This document shows, one piece after another, positions 23,583 through 37,000 of a stretch of DNA of 64,000 nt (position 1 is its first letter; the number at the start of each line of letters is the position of its first letter). The position numbers and the translations under genes are program-made. Source of the DNA: Dipylidium caninum (lineage: Eukaryota; Platyhelminthes; Cestoda; Cyclophyllidea; Dipylidiidae); assembly GCA_017562135.1 (NCBI GenBank), contig QEYB01001326.1, forward strand, positions 1 to 64,000. Direction: 5' to 3'. The notes beneath the pieces are model-generated. The model was not told where the DNA came from. It ran no database searches and worked only from the letters and a program-made list of their open reading frames with translations.

Positions 23583-26500
23583 CTAACCATGCGGGATGGA
23601 TGAATTGGAGAGTTCTCCTTCACTCTCAGCCCCACTGTCGACGCTGCTACCGTTGGTAAGGAAGGACGCCTCAGGCGGTTGCGAGTGCGGGTGCAGTGAA
23701 GATGTTTTCGCCTTTGAGGCAACAGACAAGACGTCTTCATTCTCCTCTTCCAACTCATCGTCATCAAGGTCGTCACCTTGAGGTATCATATGATCACTCT
23801 CATTTTGCCAGTTACTTTGTCGTGTTGCATCTCTCCGTAGACGTTTTTCTTTGGCCCTAAAATGGAAAATACAGAAATATTCTGATGTGCTGGTAGCTGC
23901 TTCTCAATATCAGTATTATAACAACACAATTGTCGAATTTACACAAATAAGAAAATCACTCTCTTGTTTTCTTTTTTCATCGCCTCACATAAGGTCTGTC
24001 AACCCCGGCCCTGAGCTGTGGTTACACCCGAGCAAAGTGCGACTCCACCCAAATGAGTTACCCCAGTATAGCATAGTATAGCACTTCCCCTTTGCCGATC
24101 CTCTTCCCTGTCATGTTTACCTTGACGTTAACAATCACGCTATCGCTACATGTGGATGCGGTGGTATTATTTAACCTATCACCAACCTCCTCGATTTCTT
24201 CTTTTTCTTCTTCCTCCTCCTACCACCAAAGAAATCCCATTCGCAATTGACGAGGCGGTCATAGTAGAGGCTGTTATTTTAATTAGCCCAAGTAAATAAA
24301 ATATTCATAGGGGAACAGACGGGAAGTGGTCAGACCCGAGTAAGAGAGGTTAATTAAATTGGCCTACGACACACAGGGGGATTGGACGCTTTTCCAGAAG
24401 AAAGAATAGGCCCAAAAGGGTCTAGATTGTGGAGAAAATGAAAAATACTACATTTGGAGAAGTCCGTAGACAACCTCGTATCCATACGAGTACAGTTGAG
24501 CGAGAGCAATAGGAGGAAGTACTCGACTTTTGGACTAGTCGAGGAGAGTAGAGTCGCAATAACAAGGATATTTGCCAAAACATGAGCGTCTCTTGCGGTG
24601 GAGACAGTTCATAGGAGAGAGAAGGCGTTCGCATCAAGAAAGTTGCTTAAAACTAACACTTCTCGACTGTGTTGACTCGCTAACAACGTAACAAGTAGGG
24701 AGAAGGGAAATAGAAAGGTATGATGGACTTTAAGGGGAACACTCGAATAGAGGAGAAAGCATATTCTGTTGTGTGAATTTTATATCCCAAACTTGAATGA
24801 CAGACAGCATTGCGCTAGAACTCGCGACCCTTTCTCTAGAGGCCAGCTACGAGCTCATCCTCCAAATCGCAGGCCGACATCACATTCCAGAAAGGCAAAA
24901 ATTTCTCTCAAATTCGTCTGTCTACCGGAATAACTAACTGTCACTGCCAGAGATTACAAAGTAGAGGCGGCAAGAGACGCATTCACGCATATTCCATATG
25001 TCGGTCTTACGAGCCTTCGAAACTGTCACGCGACGAGTTCTGCAACCGCGACTTCATTTCTTTTTCAATGCTCTCGGTCGTGTCATCGGCAAGCCGTCTA
25101 CCTGTATTTGTGTTCATGTTGTCAAACTGCTAAAATTGTAGGGAACAACATGAAGGTGGAGAGGCTGCCCTACTTCGTCAAACACGTATGCATCCTCGTC
25201 TCACTTTAACCAGGCCCCTTCCACCTCCGCTTCGAGCTAGGGTTAGATTTCCAAAAAAATGTGCACTTTTATTCACGCGGCAAAGGAACCCTCTGTTTTG
25301 TCTGCATGATATACTGAATTACACCATCGTAGTCTTAAACAACAGATTAATCTAAATTAACCTCAAAGAATGGTGTTCTCGCTCACTCCCCTTCCTAGCA
25401 GGTATTTTTGCCGGCATTTTTCGGCTTCTCAGCCCCTGCCACCCGTCACGACCGTATAACAATAGCATTTCGTCGGGTGGATGGTCAGCAGTCATTTGGC
25501 TAATTATTCCCCGAGAGCTGAGGCAGACTCGAGGAGCAATGCGCGGCTTACCCGACATACACACGCACAACCCCTCTAAGCTGATGCTGACGCGGCTCGT
25601 GAATATTTCAACATCGGTAGGAATAACTCATTTCGACATGGGCCTACTACTCGAGTTGCCTCCACGTGGCCATCTGTGGGAAGGGCATCGAGGATTACGC
25701 CTCTATTGTGCTTCTGTCAAGATATCACCATTGTGAGGGCGAGAGATCGTTTGATCGAGTAGTATTAAATGGCAGAACAAATGAGGTTTTTGAATTTCTA
25801 TTCTCCGTTGTTGTCGGACGAAGGGTTATTATCTTTGTACTTTTCACTCCTTCATCCTGATTGCCCAAGCAACCGCGGCTTACCAGAAAGCACAGACGGC
25901 TCCTGATCTCAAGGATCTCGACCATCTCCATAGAAATGTTTACCTTTAAACGCTATGAAAAGACCCCATTCGTGAAGGATTCCGATTGGCTGGCCGTCTG
26001 GGCTGATTGTTTTTGCTATGCATTAGACGGAAGACCAGAATTGAGAGGATGAGTAGTGCAATACGACTTTTCATCAGACTCTTATTTTTGCGGAAATACA
26101 TCGCTAATCCATACAAACATTAAGGAACACTTAGCGAGCCATGATCGACAACCAGTGGGTGGCAAGAACCATCGTGGGGTGTGGGAGACTTTCCAGGCGG
26201 GGCCGAGAAGATGTCATTACCCCCTAACGATGCCTCGAATCAGTAAATTTAAACTGACCTTCGATTTTGAAACCACACCTGTACCACTCGCATATCGAGT
26301 CCGGTCTCGGCGCTCAACTGCTCCCTGACATGCCTCGAGGGTTTGGCTCCTTCCGCGTAAGCCTTCTTCAACGCTTCCAATTGCTTTGCATTTATTGTCG
26401 TTCGTGGACGCTTGTTCACATTTTCCAATTCCACCTCTGAATGGACCAAAAGGAGGGCTCAATTCCCTGTGATTGTGAAGCAATCTCATCTTGTTTATGG

Positions 26501-29500
26501 GATATGGAATGCAATCAGTGCCTAGTAGGAACTCTGAGTTGAGGTGGCAAGACGGCTAGACTTAGGGGTGTCTGCTACCAGCCGGATTAGTTGAGGGAAG
26601 AATGATGGTGGTGTGGGTGGTGAAAGAAAGGAAGGAGCTGCGGCCGTCAAAGCCCCTTTCCCCTCCTCCTCCACCACCCCCTGTGAACGCTGACTAATGC
26701 CGAGGAAGGTGGGTGGGCGAGGGGGTTAACTTCACCTTGGGCTTTGATCATGGTAAAGTCGGCTTTGCACATTAGCCGTCGATCGGGAAGGAGGTAGAAT
26801 TCATCACCGGTGTTTAGGGACCTGGCACACACGTGACAGACGAAACACTCGAGATGGTAGACATTGTTGTGAGCCTTGCGAACCATCTCGGTGGGTGGAA
26901 TGCCCTCTTCACAGCTGGCACACTTTGTGCCAAAGCGCCTTGGCGGGAAAAAATGAGTATTAAGCGATGGTGTTGGAGACTAAACAATCTCCCCCCCCCC
27001 CAATAAGCTGGACTAGACCTATGAGGGGAGAGGGGAGGCTAAGCGTAGACCCCTGGTGGGGCAACTTGTTTCTTTACATTCTGTCTCATTTGCAACGTCT
27101 TCTGACAGTCCTTTGACAAATCAGGTCATCATTTGTCAGAGGTAGGCGGGAGAAAGGGGTCCCCTATGTGGGAGCAGAAGACCAGTGGGGTTGAAGACTC
27201 AACCAATGCATGCAAGGTCCACTCCACTCAATAATATTCACTACGGATGACAAATGACTTAAGCGCAAAGAATGTGATATTTTGAATCAAGTCCACGTCT
27301 GTCCAGTCTGCATGACTGTGGAAGTAGGCATATGAGACTAGCTTTTCAGTAACTCGATCCACTAGACTGCAAAAACTTTCTTGTAGGGTAGGACATTCAA
27401 AATTCTTTCCTTTAACTTCAAAATATCGGCGGGATTCAACATAGGATGGAGATGGGAGCTACCCTCGCCACCTGCCAACTTTCGATGGAATCCTAGTCTT
27501 TCAAGTCACTGAAACATTAGGCATTTCAGGTAGTGAGGAAAGAACAGACCTTGTCCCGTTGCGGTCGCACCAACGAATGCAAAGTCTAAAGGCTAACATT
27601 GCCTTAGAACTTCTGAGTGCTGGCTTTGAAGACCCACTGTCTCACCTTCTAGACACCGGATCAAGCGATCGAGGTGTGGGTAGCAAATTCAGTCTAGTCC
27701 TATTCACGACATCTTACCTGTCTAGCAGCAGGGTTTAAGAGATTGAACGACGGCATAATCAAGGAGTTGTCTCGCCTTTAACTCTCAGATTCTCAACCGG
27801 TAGTTCAGAGTGGACCAGATGCGTAACATTCACTAAGGGAGCCGATTTTCACCATTGTTAATACCGTGCTCACAACAATTCAGCTACGGATTCGCTCAGA
27901 TTTAAGAGCGAAATTCCACCTACACACACTTAGGTAGCGGTGAGCTCAGTCAGTCAGTCGGTCAGTCAGCCACTCGCACCCTCCCAGTCACACTCGGAGA
28001 TGAGCTCTCAAGGTTCATCATTTCCATTTTGTGTATGCATCAATGTGTGCAAGTAAAGCTTGTAAATGTGTGTTGAGCGTGCGAGGTGGGTGGGGCAGGG
28101 AAGAGGATACGGACGAGGAAGGGGATGTGAGGGCTGGGGATGGGGAGGTAGTCCAGATTCACTCCTTCCCGTCTTTATCCGTCATTAGCTGAGTCTATGC
28201 TCGCACAGCTCCTTCAAGCGGTTGCTAAGGCGGCTGCACTCCCGTCTTTATGGACTCGCCATTATACTCGAGAGAGGGAGAGATTGAGGAGGGAGAGGGA
28301 GGACATATTAAAAGAGTGTACCACTTTCCCAACCCGTTCAAAATGGTCACCCTCGTGGCGCGCAAATAAAGAGAGCAAAACAAGCTTACACACAAAAAAC
28401 GGTTGTACACTATGTGAACTGTCAACAAAAAACCTCAGTCAACAGGGGCGCAGAAGGCGCAACGGGTCGGTGGCGGAGAAGTGGGGAGAACAGAAGGCGT
28501 CCCGGTAAATTCTATCTATAACATTTGCCCTCTGTTATCCTTATGAAAACGACTCTCCACGTAGTGTGAAGTACTAACAACTAGCCTCTAGACTCCCACT
28601 TTATTAAGTCCTGTAGTCACTAGAAATCATGACCAGAAAATATCCTCGCTTTTAACAAACAAGAGTATTTTGTGGTATTCGTATTAGCCTACTATAAGCA
28701 GGTTCTTGAGAGAGCCAAGTATAGAATCGCGTAGCATTCGCAGTGTAACTTCCATCGCTTTAACACATGCCAGAGGAGGAGAACGGATGAAGGCGTCTCC
28801 ACGTCCTTCCACGTACAGCAATGCTTATTAATGGAACCCTTTCAGTTAGGTTAGAAAGATCTTGGAGATAGTGACGTGAATGCCTTTTCATTGCCGAGGA
28901 AAAATTGGCACGGAAGCATGGAACTAATAAGTGGAGATTTGTGAAGTTCTCATTCTCCCCGACAAGAAACACCGAGTAGTCCACGAGGATGATAACAAAT
29001 GTGTGGCTCGCACCACACACCCAATCCGTAACATCTGAAGTTTGGTCTCCGACGTCACCCCTGGCCAACCGTCAGACCTACGGGTTGTGGAGTACACTAA
29101 TTAACTTACTCGTAGCCCATGCTTCACCACCACTACCACTACCACAGCCACAACCAACTCCACCTCCACCAACCCATCCATCCACCCATCCACCCTTCGC
29201 ACCCGTCAGGTCTCTCCCCGCCCATCCTCCCCTCGGTCACTCATCCACCGGTCGGATAAAAGCGTCAATGTTAATTCTTAAAATACTCACCTAAAAAAGT
29301 CCTCACGACAGTAGATTTCACCGTCTCGACAAAAGCATTTATTTACGAGGGAGACACCGCAATCGGGACAGTAGAGGCATTTCGCGTGCCAGTACTGATC
29401 CAACACTAGGAGAAGAGTCTTCTCATGAACCTGTTCCGAGCACCGACTACAAATAGGCGCTAAAATGGGAGGTAGGAGAGAGTGAAGAAGCGTGGCATAA

Positions 29501-31008
29501 GAGTATGGTCTCGGACTAGAATTAAAATAGTCTAGATGACATCGGAAGGATGGGTGATGGGCTAGGTAATCTGCGAACTCCTGGGCCGAAGGAGGTTGCA
29601 GGTCGGATAACCACCCGTGGTAGGGAGGAGACGGCGGTTGTCATGCCCACTTCAGTAAAGGTGCCATACCAAGACCGGGATAGATGGGTTTGTGTAATCA
29701 GCGTAATTATCGCCACCAACCGCGACTTTAAAATAAACCCAATTTAGTAAATGGTTTCGCCGCTTCGTTCCTCTCACCTTCACCCCTACCTTCGAGCCCA
29801 CTTAACTGGATTAATTCTCTCACAACAGGTTCCATACGAAGAGAAGGGGAAGAGCGACAGAAAGACATGTGTGTGGGTGAGTGTGCGCATGAAGGATGTG
29901 GAAGGAGGGACAGGGGAGCGAAGAGTAGAGGCCGGAGGGAGCGGAGAGACGAATAGGTAGACTTGAGGGGACGGTGAGAAGAAAATGCCGGGCTGCTGGT
30001 GAAATTGGAGAGGGTGGGGAGGGTGGTCCGGGGGAGAGGGGCAGAGGCATGGGTGATGGTGAATTCCACTTCACATGCGTGATGCTCGCAGGTTAATTAG
30101 TTAAAAAGAGGACAAAATAAATCACTGCCTTCTATTGACACTACTCCTCACCCACAAACTCTTTCTCGCATCGGGTGAAAAATCTTTAATAAAAATTAGT
30201 TCCCTCCTCCCACCCCCTCCCTTTCCTCCTCTCCTCAATCTCATTCAGCTCAAGGCGATGAAGTGACAAGAGTCCTCTTCCGTCTTCTCGCCTGTGGTGT
30301 TGACACCTCTAGCTCTAACCGCGTCATTGCATCGAAAAAAATTGCCCCCTCTTGTCGTACTCACATCGACCACGAATAGTTAAGATTTTGCCTCAGTAGA
30401 TTCGATTTTACTTTGCTAAGTGCCATTCACATTAAGTAACGGTGGCAACAAGATTGGACTCTCCCCGCATTGGAGAGAGTGATAGGGCGAGTTGTCCTCC
30501 GAAACATCTTTGACAAAAGTCACACGCAACTGTTGTGAGCGATGTTATCTGGTGACGCGATCTACCTGTCACCACATGTCTTTTCATCCAGTTGGCAAGT
30601 CTACGAGCTTGATGGTTGGAGCTATCGAATTGAGCCGAGTTGAGTCGAATCAAACTATATGACTAGCAGTGGGGATGGGAATGATAAAGGCGGCATCTTC
30701 ACGAATATATTTTACTTACCAGATGGCCGATTTGGGTGACTCTTTGGTGGTATTTGTGGCTCCGCCTGTGAAGACAATAATGTCGATGCTATGGGCGCAT
30801 TCTCGTAATTCATTATAGTTAAAAAGTGTGGGGCACTTGGTGCTGATGCTGGCGCTGGTGGCGGCGGAGGTGGGGGTGGAGGTGGCGGTGGCAGTGGGAG
30901 CGATGGAACCATCGACCCCGGCAGCGATGAGTGCATTTGAATTTCATCCAAGTCCATTCTTCCGACTGGCCCACTCTCCGTAGGGTACAGTAAGTGGTAG
31001 CTGACCAT
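23583..31008 (-). CDS. LHX3: LIM-homeodomain transcription factor, LHX3/LHX4 (Lim3) class
   Basis: Nuclear regulator of neuronal identity; LIM3 proteins specify motor and interneurons. Five exons with matching phases: 31008-30720, 29459-29291, 26938-26736, 26436-26259 and 23856-23583, giving 1113 bases and 370 residues. Residues 1-96 form a novel N-terminus with a run of about 12 prolines. LIM1 ([22 protein letters not shown]) covers roughly 98-153. LIM2 ([47 protein letters not shown]) covers roughly 156-215. The homeodomain, about 228-287, has [36 protein letters not shown] and AKEKRL; Trp48, Asn51 and Arg53 are present. The split between NRR and AKEKR is the usual LHX3 intron site. An acidic tail ([15 protein letters not shown]) follows. 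The last exon may instead use a weak donor at 23587 and join 23464-23238 in frame, giving a Ser/Pro-rich C-terminus ending KLAFE. Introns up to 2.7 kb hold low-complexity DNA. Confidence 0.95.
26991..27001. repeat. C11 homopolymer in a LIM-homeobox intron
   Basis: Eleven consecutive C on the plus strand, just outside the LIM2 exon acceptor. It is a plain mononucleotide tract and prone to length error. Confidence 0.9.
27947..27970. repeat. (CAGT)n short tandem repeat
   Basis: Six near-perfect copies of a four-base unit (one copy reads CGGT) within the intron between LIM1 and LIM2 exons. It is a simple microsatellite with no evident role. Confidence 0.85.
29125..29197. repeat. CCA/CAT-rich low-complexity tract
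   Basis: Pyrimidine-rich imperfect repeats of CCA, CCT and CATC units on the plus strand, about 100 bases beyond the LIM1 exon donor. Probably intronic simple sequence. The peptide it would encode (Pro/Thr-rich) has no start or splice support. Confidence 0.75.
30850..30900 (-). repeat. proline-codon repeat in the LIM-homeobox first exon
   Basis: A CCN-type triplet repeat (GGN on the plus strand) with varied third bases encodes an uninterrupted proline run near residues 40-51 of the LIM-homeodomain protein. The mix of synonymous codons suggests it is kept at protein level rather than being fresh triplet slippage. Confidence 0.8.
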
Positions 31009-34000
31009 TTGTGCGACTCGCGTGCACTATCTTGCTCAAACCACATGAGCGCATCCTGCCGCGCAGCTCTCCCATTGGCTCATCCCGAGTGCGTGCCATT
31101 TTCTGATTGGGTCGTCGCACGCCCGTGTACAACGCCAAGCGCGACAGTTTAACCGACTGGTGATGAGATAATACTCGCTAAAGAATATTAATAATACGCA
31201 AAATCAAATAAAAATCTCCAGAAAAAGGCGAAAGATAGGCTCCTTTAGACTGCCTCAGCAGTCATTCGCCTTAGCATTGGCGAGAGATGGAGGTCGAAAG
31301 AGGTCGTGGGCCATGAAACCTGTAAAGAGGTCGTGAATGCTCGAGGTGAAGACACACTTCTACACACATTCAGACCCATTGTCTATGCATGAGGGAGGAG
31401 CAGTGCCAGTATACACTCCTGTCAGGGCCTCGGAGAAGCATATTTTCCTGAGAGGCAGAAAATGATTAATGCATTGGGCAGGACTTACGACCCATCTGGA
31501 CGGCCATGTGGAACAAGGTAAGTGGATGAGTATTTAATTAATCGTGGCAGGACCATGGTCAATACGGATAAGGTTCATTTTTCGTTAAAAATGCATGAAT
31601 TTGGGGCCCCCAATGCACTCTTTTCTTGTTGGATTCTCTCCATCTTTATCGCCTCTGCAGTGGGGGGATAGACGTCCATTCACCGTTTCCTTTTTTGCTT
31701 TGCTGTTGTTTTCGTTATTATTATTATCATCATTGCTTCTTATGCTCGTCTTTTTCAGTTAGCAAAGCAGAGGTTTACTCAGAAGGAGGAGCCTATAGTA
31801 TTAAATTATTCACTTTCACGTCATGCACACGTGCCAAACACAATATGCCTTTGCCGGTGTCATCACCATCCCCATCAGTGACTAGTAGGAGAGGCGACAT
31901 TAAGGAGAACCTGCCGCGCCTACTCCACCTCCCCCGATCCAGAACCCACTACTAGTTAGCTCGTATAACTGGTAGAATAAAAGCCCTTTCTGTTCTATTA
32001 CACCTCGAAAAGACCACGTCATTTTGCCCAACCCTTGGGCGCCACAGAGAGGCCCCAAACTCCTTCCTTCCATCCAACTCCAAGGCCTGGTTACAAGATA
32101 TCTTCCCTTCAGGAGGGCGTAGAGGTCGGGGAAGGGATCATGTTCACTGACTCTCTTAAGGTTTTCATTGATTCCTTCCAGAAGGTCGAATGCCTCTGAG
32201 GTGCTTGGTGACAGAATAATTAGTCTCCCGAGTAGAGAAATTGGTTCGCCGACGCGAGTCATTCATGCAGAAACTGAGTGCTCCCAGCGCCACTTAGTTT
32301 AAAAGCATAATTAGCCGACTATCACGCTAGTATCGATAATCACTCATGTGAAGACGAGTTAAATTAACATATCCTCGTGAGAGATCTCCTCTCCCATTCC
32401 TTCTCTATGCTGTATTGAAGTCGAATCGGAGACGGCAAAGTTTACCTCTACCATCTTTCACCCAACCTTCCTTCTACACCACCTCCTTCCCGTCCTTAGC
32501 CTCTCCCCGCCTCGTAAGGCGCAAAATTGTGGACTTTGGCTTCGTGGTTTGAACACGTATAAGGATTGGCACTAGCCGATGTCTGCTGACAGTTAGAAAC
32601 TCCGCCACCAAGCATTCCCTTTTGGGGATAAATGAGTCTTCTTTGCTGTGTTCACCCCTCGAGTGGCGATGAGGCGTCGTTGGTTTTATGGGGGCAGGAG
32701 GATCAAGTGGCATTCGCTAATTGTTTTCCGAAGGGGTCTCGTAGATGGTGGTTAACTTACCCCTTCACCTTCCCCCGTCCTTCTGGTGGACATACGTGCC
32801 AAGGAGCAGGAATGGGTAAGGTAAATTCTCTAGTTTTAGTAGACTTGGACTCTGGCCTGCCCACCAACCTATTACGTTGCACATCTACTCCTTCTTTGCA
32901 AGTAGGCACCGGCATGATAAGCCAGTGTGGCCTCATCCTGACGAAAAAGGAGGCGAGGAGAGTGTTTTTCCTACCCCAAAACCTTTTGTCACCGTAAACC
33001 TGGTTAGAGAATAACCGTCAAAGGAGACAAATTTTTCAACGAAGGGTGGGACTGTGTTCAGACATGTGTGCGAATTTACGGCGATTTCCGAGGCTTGTTG
33101 CAAAAGAAGTCACGGAGTAGTGAAGGGTGGAGCAACTCTATGATACCAAAAAATTCCCTATCATGCTTCTCAACCCACAATTGCCTATGACAGACCATGA
33201 CAGTGAACTGGCCAGTGTCCTCTTTAACAAAAGAGACCACCGATTAGTTTTGACAGCTGTGGAGGCAGTGGAGGAACGTTTGGCATAATTGAATCATTGA
33301 ATTAGGCGGATGTAGAAAGACGATTATTACCTCTCGAAGAGGAGACTAAAATAACAGGGAGGATGTTTTCGGCCGACGACACTCTCCCCGATTTTGGAGG
33401 TGGACTGCTATAATGAACTAACTAATTAAGTCATTTAAGCATTAAGATGGCTACACCGTCCTTGCGACATCGGTCGTGCCCTTCTTCACCAAGCTCTGTC
33501 CTCTGACTGTGTGCACACTACCATTTGAATGCATTCCTGGGGCTTGATGAGATGACAGAATTCAATTTCGCAGGACAATAGTAGTGAGGATGGAGAAATC
33601 GCATTAAGAAACATACCCGTCGTGAAATACCCGACGTGTACTTTGCAGTAGTCGGTTTCACGAGGCGGTTAAATAAAGAGTGAATTGACCGGGAAAGAAG
33701 CCAAATATGGGAATTTGTCCAAATCACTCTATTCCACTTGTATGGGATTTGGTATCTCTAGAAGTCTTGCACTCGCTCTTGCAGGTGAAGCCGATGGCAA
33801 AATGCCACTTAATAACACTTTGCCGGTAATGTGTCGTGCCGTGTAACATTTCATCCATCTTTCCTCCTGCCCTGGAGTGTTCCCTTTCAATTAGCCAAGG
33901 CTGTGGACGCAGGTTTGGAACAAGTATGTGAAGATTTCGAGAGAACGCGGAGGGTGGGAGAGAGAAGGAATGGAAAGTGTGTTTCGACAGCGACTACTGC

Positions 34001-37000
34001 TCGGTACGGCCGTCGGTGATCTTGCCAATGGTGGTGGTGGTGATGGTAATTCAAGTACACACCGGGAATCGTGACACAGCCAAGATTGTGAAAGGATGAT
34101 CCAGAATGTTGTCTGAGTGGGAAAAAGTTGGATGCAGCTCTACCGGCCTGCATCACTCATACTCAAGTCCCCCAAATCCCCTTTGCACACGGAGGTGTAA
34201 AATAGCCAGATCGGAAGAGAAGAATGTTTGGAGCGTTAGAGTTCTTCGGCGAATTATCCCACTGACAACTTTCCATGGCCTACAATTTACCGCACTTCCA
34301 AATCATATTTTGGTCACGTAGACCCCTGGGTAGATGACCAAACTGTCAGTGAAAAGGCTTTTGTGTGTCCGTAGCCGAATTTTGGTAAATTCCTGGAATA
34401 CCGGTACTAAGAAGAAATTTTAAATAGCTGATAACAAATAGTCCGACTGCGGTACACTACTTCCTTTAACAGTAAGAACAATTTTTTGTGGTCGCTTATT
34501 TTAATAGGATTTAATTTCTGTTTCCTCCACCCTTCAATGTCATCCCTTATCCAAGATTGAGAAAAAAATGTATGAAATGAGAGAACCTGGCGCACTAGAT
34601 CCAGTTACCTAAAAGAAGGCGAGTATTTGGGTCCAGTAGGGAAACATGGTGTTAAAAACAAGAGCCAATGTAAACGAAACAAAAAGTAGATTTTTTAGAT
34701 GCCGTCGTTTCGACAACCTTGCGCACAAAAGTCTGGAAAGCCTGTTAACGAACAGGGGAGATAATACTTTTAAATGATGGCATCTCGCTCAAAAGTTGGT
34801 TTTTAATTAACTTTCAGAGTAGTTAAAAACTAAAACTATTCTTTTATTTGGCTCTAACGCTTTGAGCTTGATGTACTAACCATCCACGACGTGGCGTCTG
34901 GATGTCGCCCGGCTTCCCCATCTCAGGAGGCTACCCGAAACACTACATCCGTGAGGAGATTCGATTCATTTAAACTATGATAGACCATTTAATGGGGGTC
35001 GGAAATAACAAAAATCACAAAAATCGAAGATATTGGGGGCCAGTGTATTCTCCTCTAGTGCGTTATTTGCATTTCAGGTGATATATATAGTAATAATGGT
35101 GAAAATTTTTGATCCTCTTCCAAGAATTTTAAAGGATATTTCCATGGGGAGTATCACATTATATCACTCCACTTGCCAAGTAAATGGAGAGGGAGAAACA
35201 TGAGTAGAGAGTTAAACAAGCCCCTTAATTTGGTTCCTTTCACACCTTTAAATAGTGTTATTGTGTTGACAGAATCGAGGATTGGGGCGAATGACCTCTA
35301 AGGGGGCTCCAGTGCAGAAGATCATGCTGGAGACGACAGAGCAGGCGAAGGCAAGTAAGCTCTACGCCGACTTCAAGCTCTCAGCGCGTCTTCTGAGCCA
35401 CATGGAACGAGGTGTAGAGACATTAATGATACAAACTTAAAGTATCCAGTCTCAAGGAGTTCGTATGCACAAGCAAAATGAATTACCGTACACACTAATC
35501 GTCCAAAATGCACCGTTTTGCTATTGAGGAGCGTGGATCTTATACATGTTGCTAAGGTTGTACCGAGTCAATGTAATGTGTAACGAATGAGATCCGAGAG
35601 TTTTCCTTGTTATTTTGACAATTTCACAGGTACAAATGTGCTACATGCTAAAATTAATCTAAAACACTGTTTTCCCTTTCTATAAATGTAAGATGCTAAT
35701 AACTAAAGTAGAATAAAAACTAACATACATTTCAACCATTTATTCGAGGAAGCTGAATATTAGGCGGTGTCGATGAAGGTGAACGCCTGTTTCCCTAATT
35801 GGCGCCGCTTACTTTTACAAGTTGATGGGAATGCTCGTGCGGTTGTCCCTTGGGGGCTGACGGTATTCGTGTGTCATATGTTAATAGTTTTCTTATTTGT
35901 TAAAAAAATATCTTGTTCCCTTGCGATATCCGATGATAGGGTAAAGAAAGCATAAAATTTATACTTGATTGCATTTGATGGCTTAAACTATGTCATATCC
36001 TGTGCAGGTAAAGGTAATTATAGAGAACAAAATAATGAAATATTATTCACAGGTTAAAATTCACTTAAATAGTCAAGAAAAACAGCCTCGATCTGGAACG
36101 ATGGAATGGCAGTGGAACTGAAGTGGGCGGCAAGTGTAGCGAGATAGCGCAAATTTGCGGAATAGAGTTAAAGGTGAAAAAAAACGGGAGATAAGGAAAT
36201 GCGGAAGGTTAACGGATACGAACGAGGTAAAATAGGACTCGGGCGGAGTAGAGACTTCGTGATGTGCAATAACTGGGGAGAAGTAGATGCTCCCTTCGTC
36301 ACGTAGAGTGAGTGAGTGAATATAGGAGTTCGTCTCTATCCTTAACCCAACATTTTACTTAAAAGCTTTTATTCGACGCCTTGTAAGAAGGCAAGTGGAC
36401 AAATACTTTAAAGAAGAGCCGTTCTTAAACCACATATCATTGTAATTCCCCCAGAGGATGGAGATTTGACCATCCACACGATAACCATATCAAAAAATTG
36501 CTGAAATTGGGGCCATTAAGATCTTGGTACTAAAAAGTAGTTGGCCTGTTCGTGCAAATCGCTCAAGGCCTATATCAACATTTCTAGAAAGGTTGCGCAT
36601 TACGCTCAAATGAGGTGAGTAGAGGAGGTAGATAAGTAATGGGGCACGCCGTCCCCTGTGGTGAAAAGAATGACCACGTAGTGAACGGGATGAAGAAATT
36701 TGCGTTCTTTGTTATTCGCTCATCCTCACTACTCCCGATTTCCACACAAACAGTAGTGAAAGCCATGTGGTCGTCGGGGAGTTGATCAAGTGTGGTCAAA
36801 AGAGAAGGAAATCTTTATCTCTCCTCCTTCTCCTTCTCTAAGCATTTGGAAACTCCCAGATAATTATTTAGGAAGTAGATGTGAACTACTAGCAAAATAG
36901 CGAAGAGTTGGAATAAAATAGATTAAGACGAATTTATGCGACGCAAAATTCGATGACGATTACAAGATGCCAATCACCGCCAGCAACTTTCAGCTCTATC

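Noticed and set aside
23327..23776. 149-codon minus-strand frame under the LIM-homeobox 3' end
   Set aside because: It is a shadow frame of the homeobox last exon and its flank. The true frame continues AKEKRL from the homeodomain in phase.
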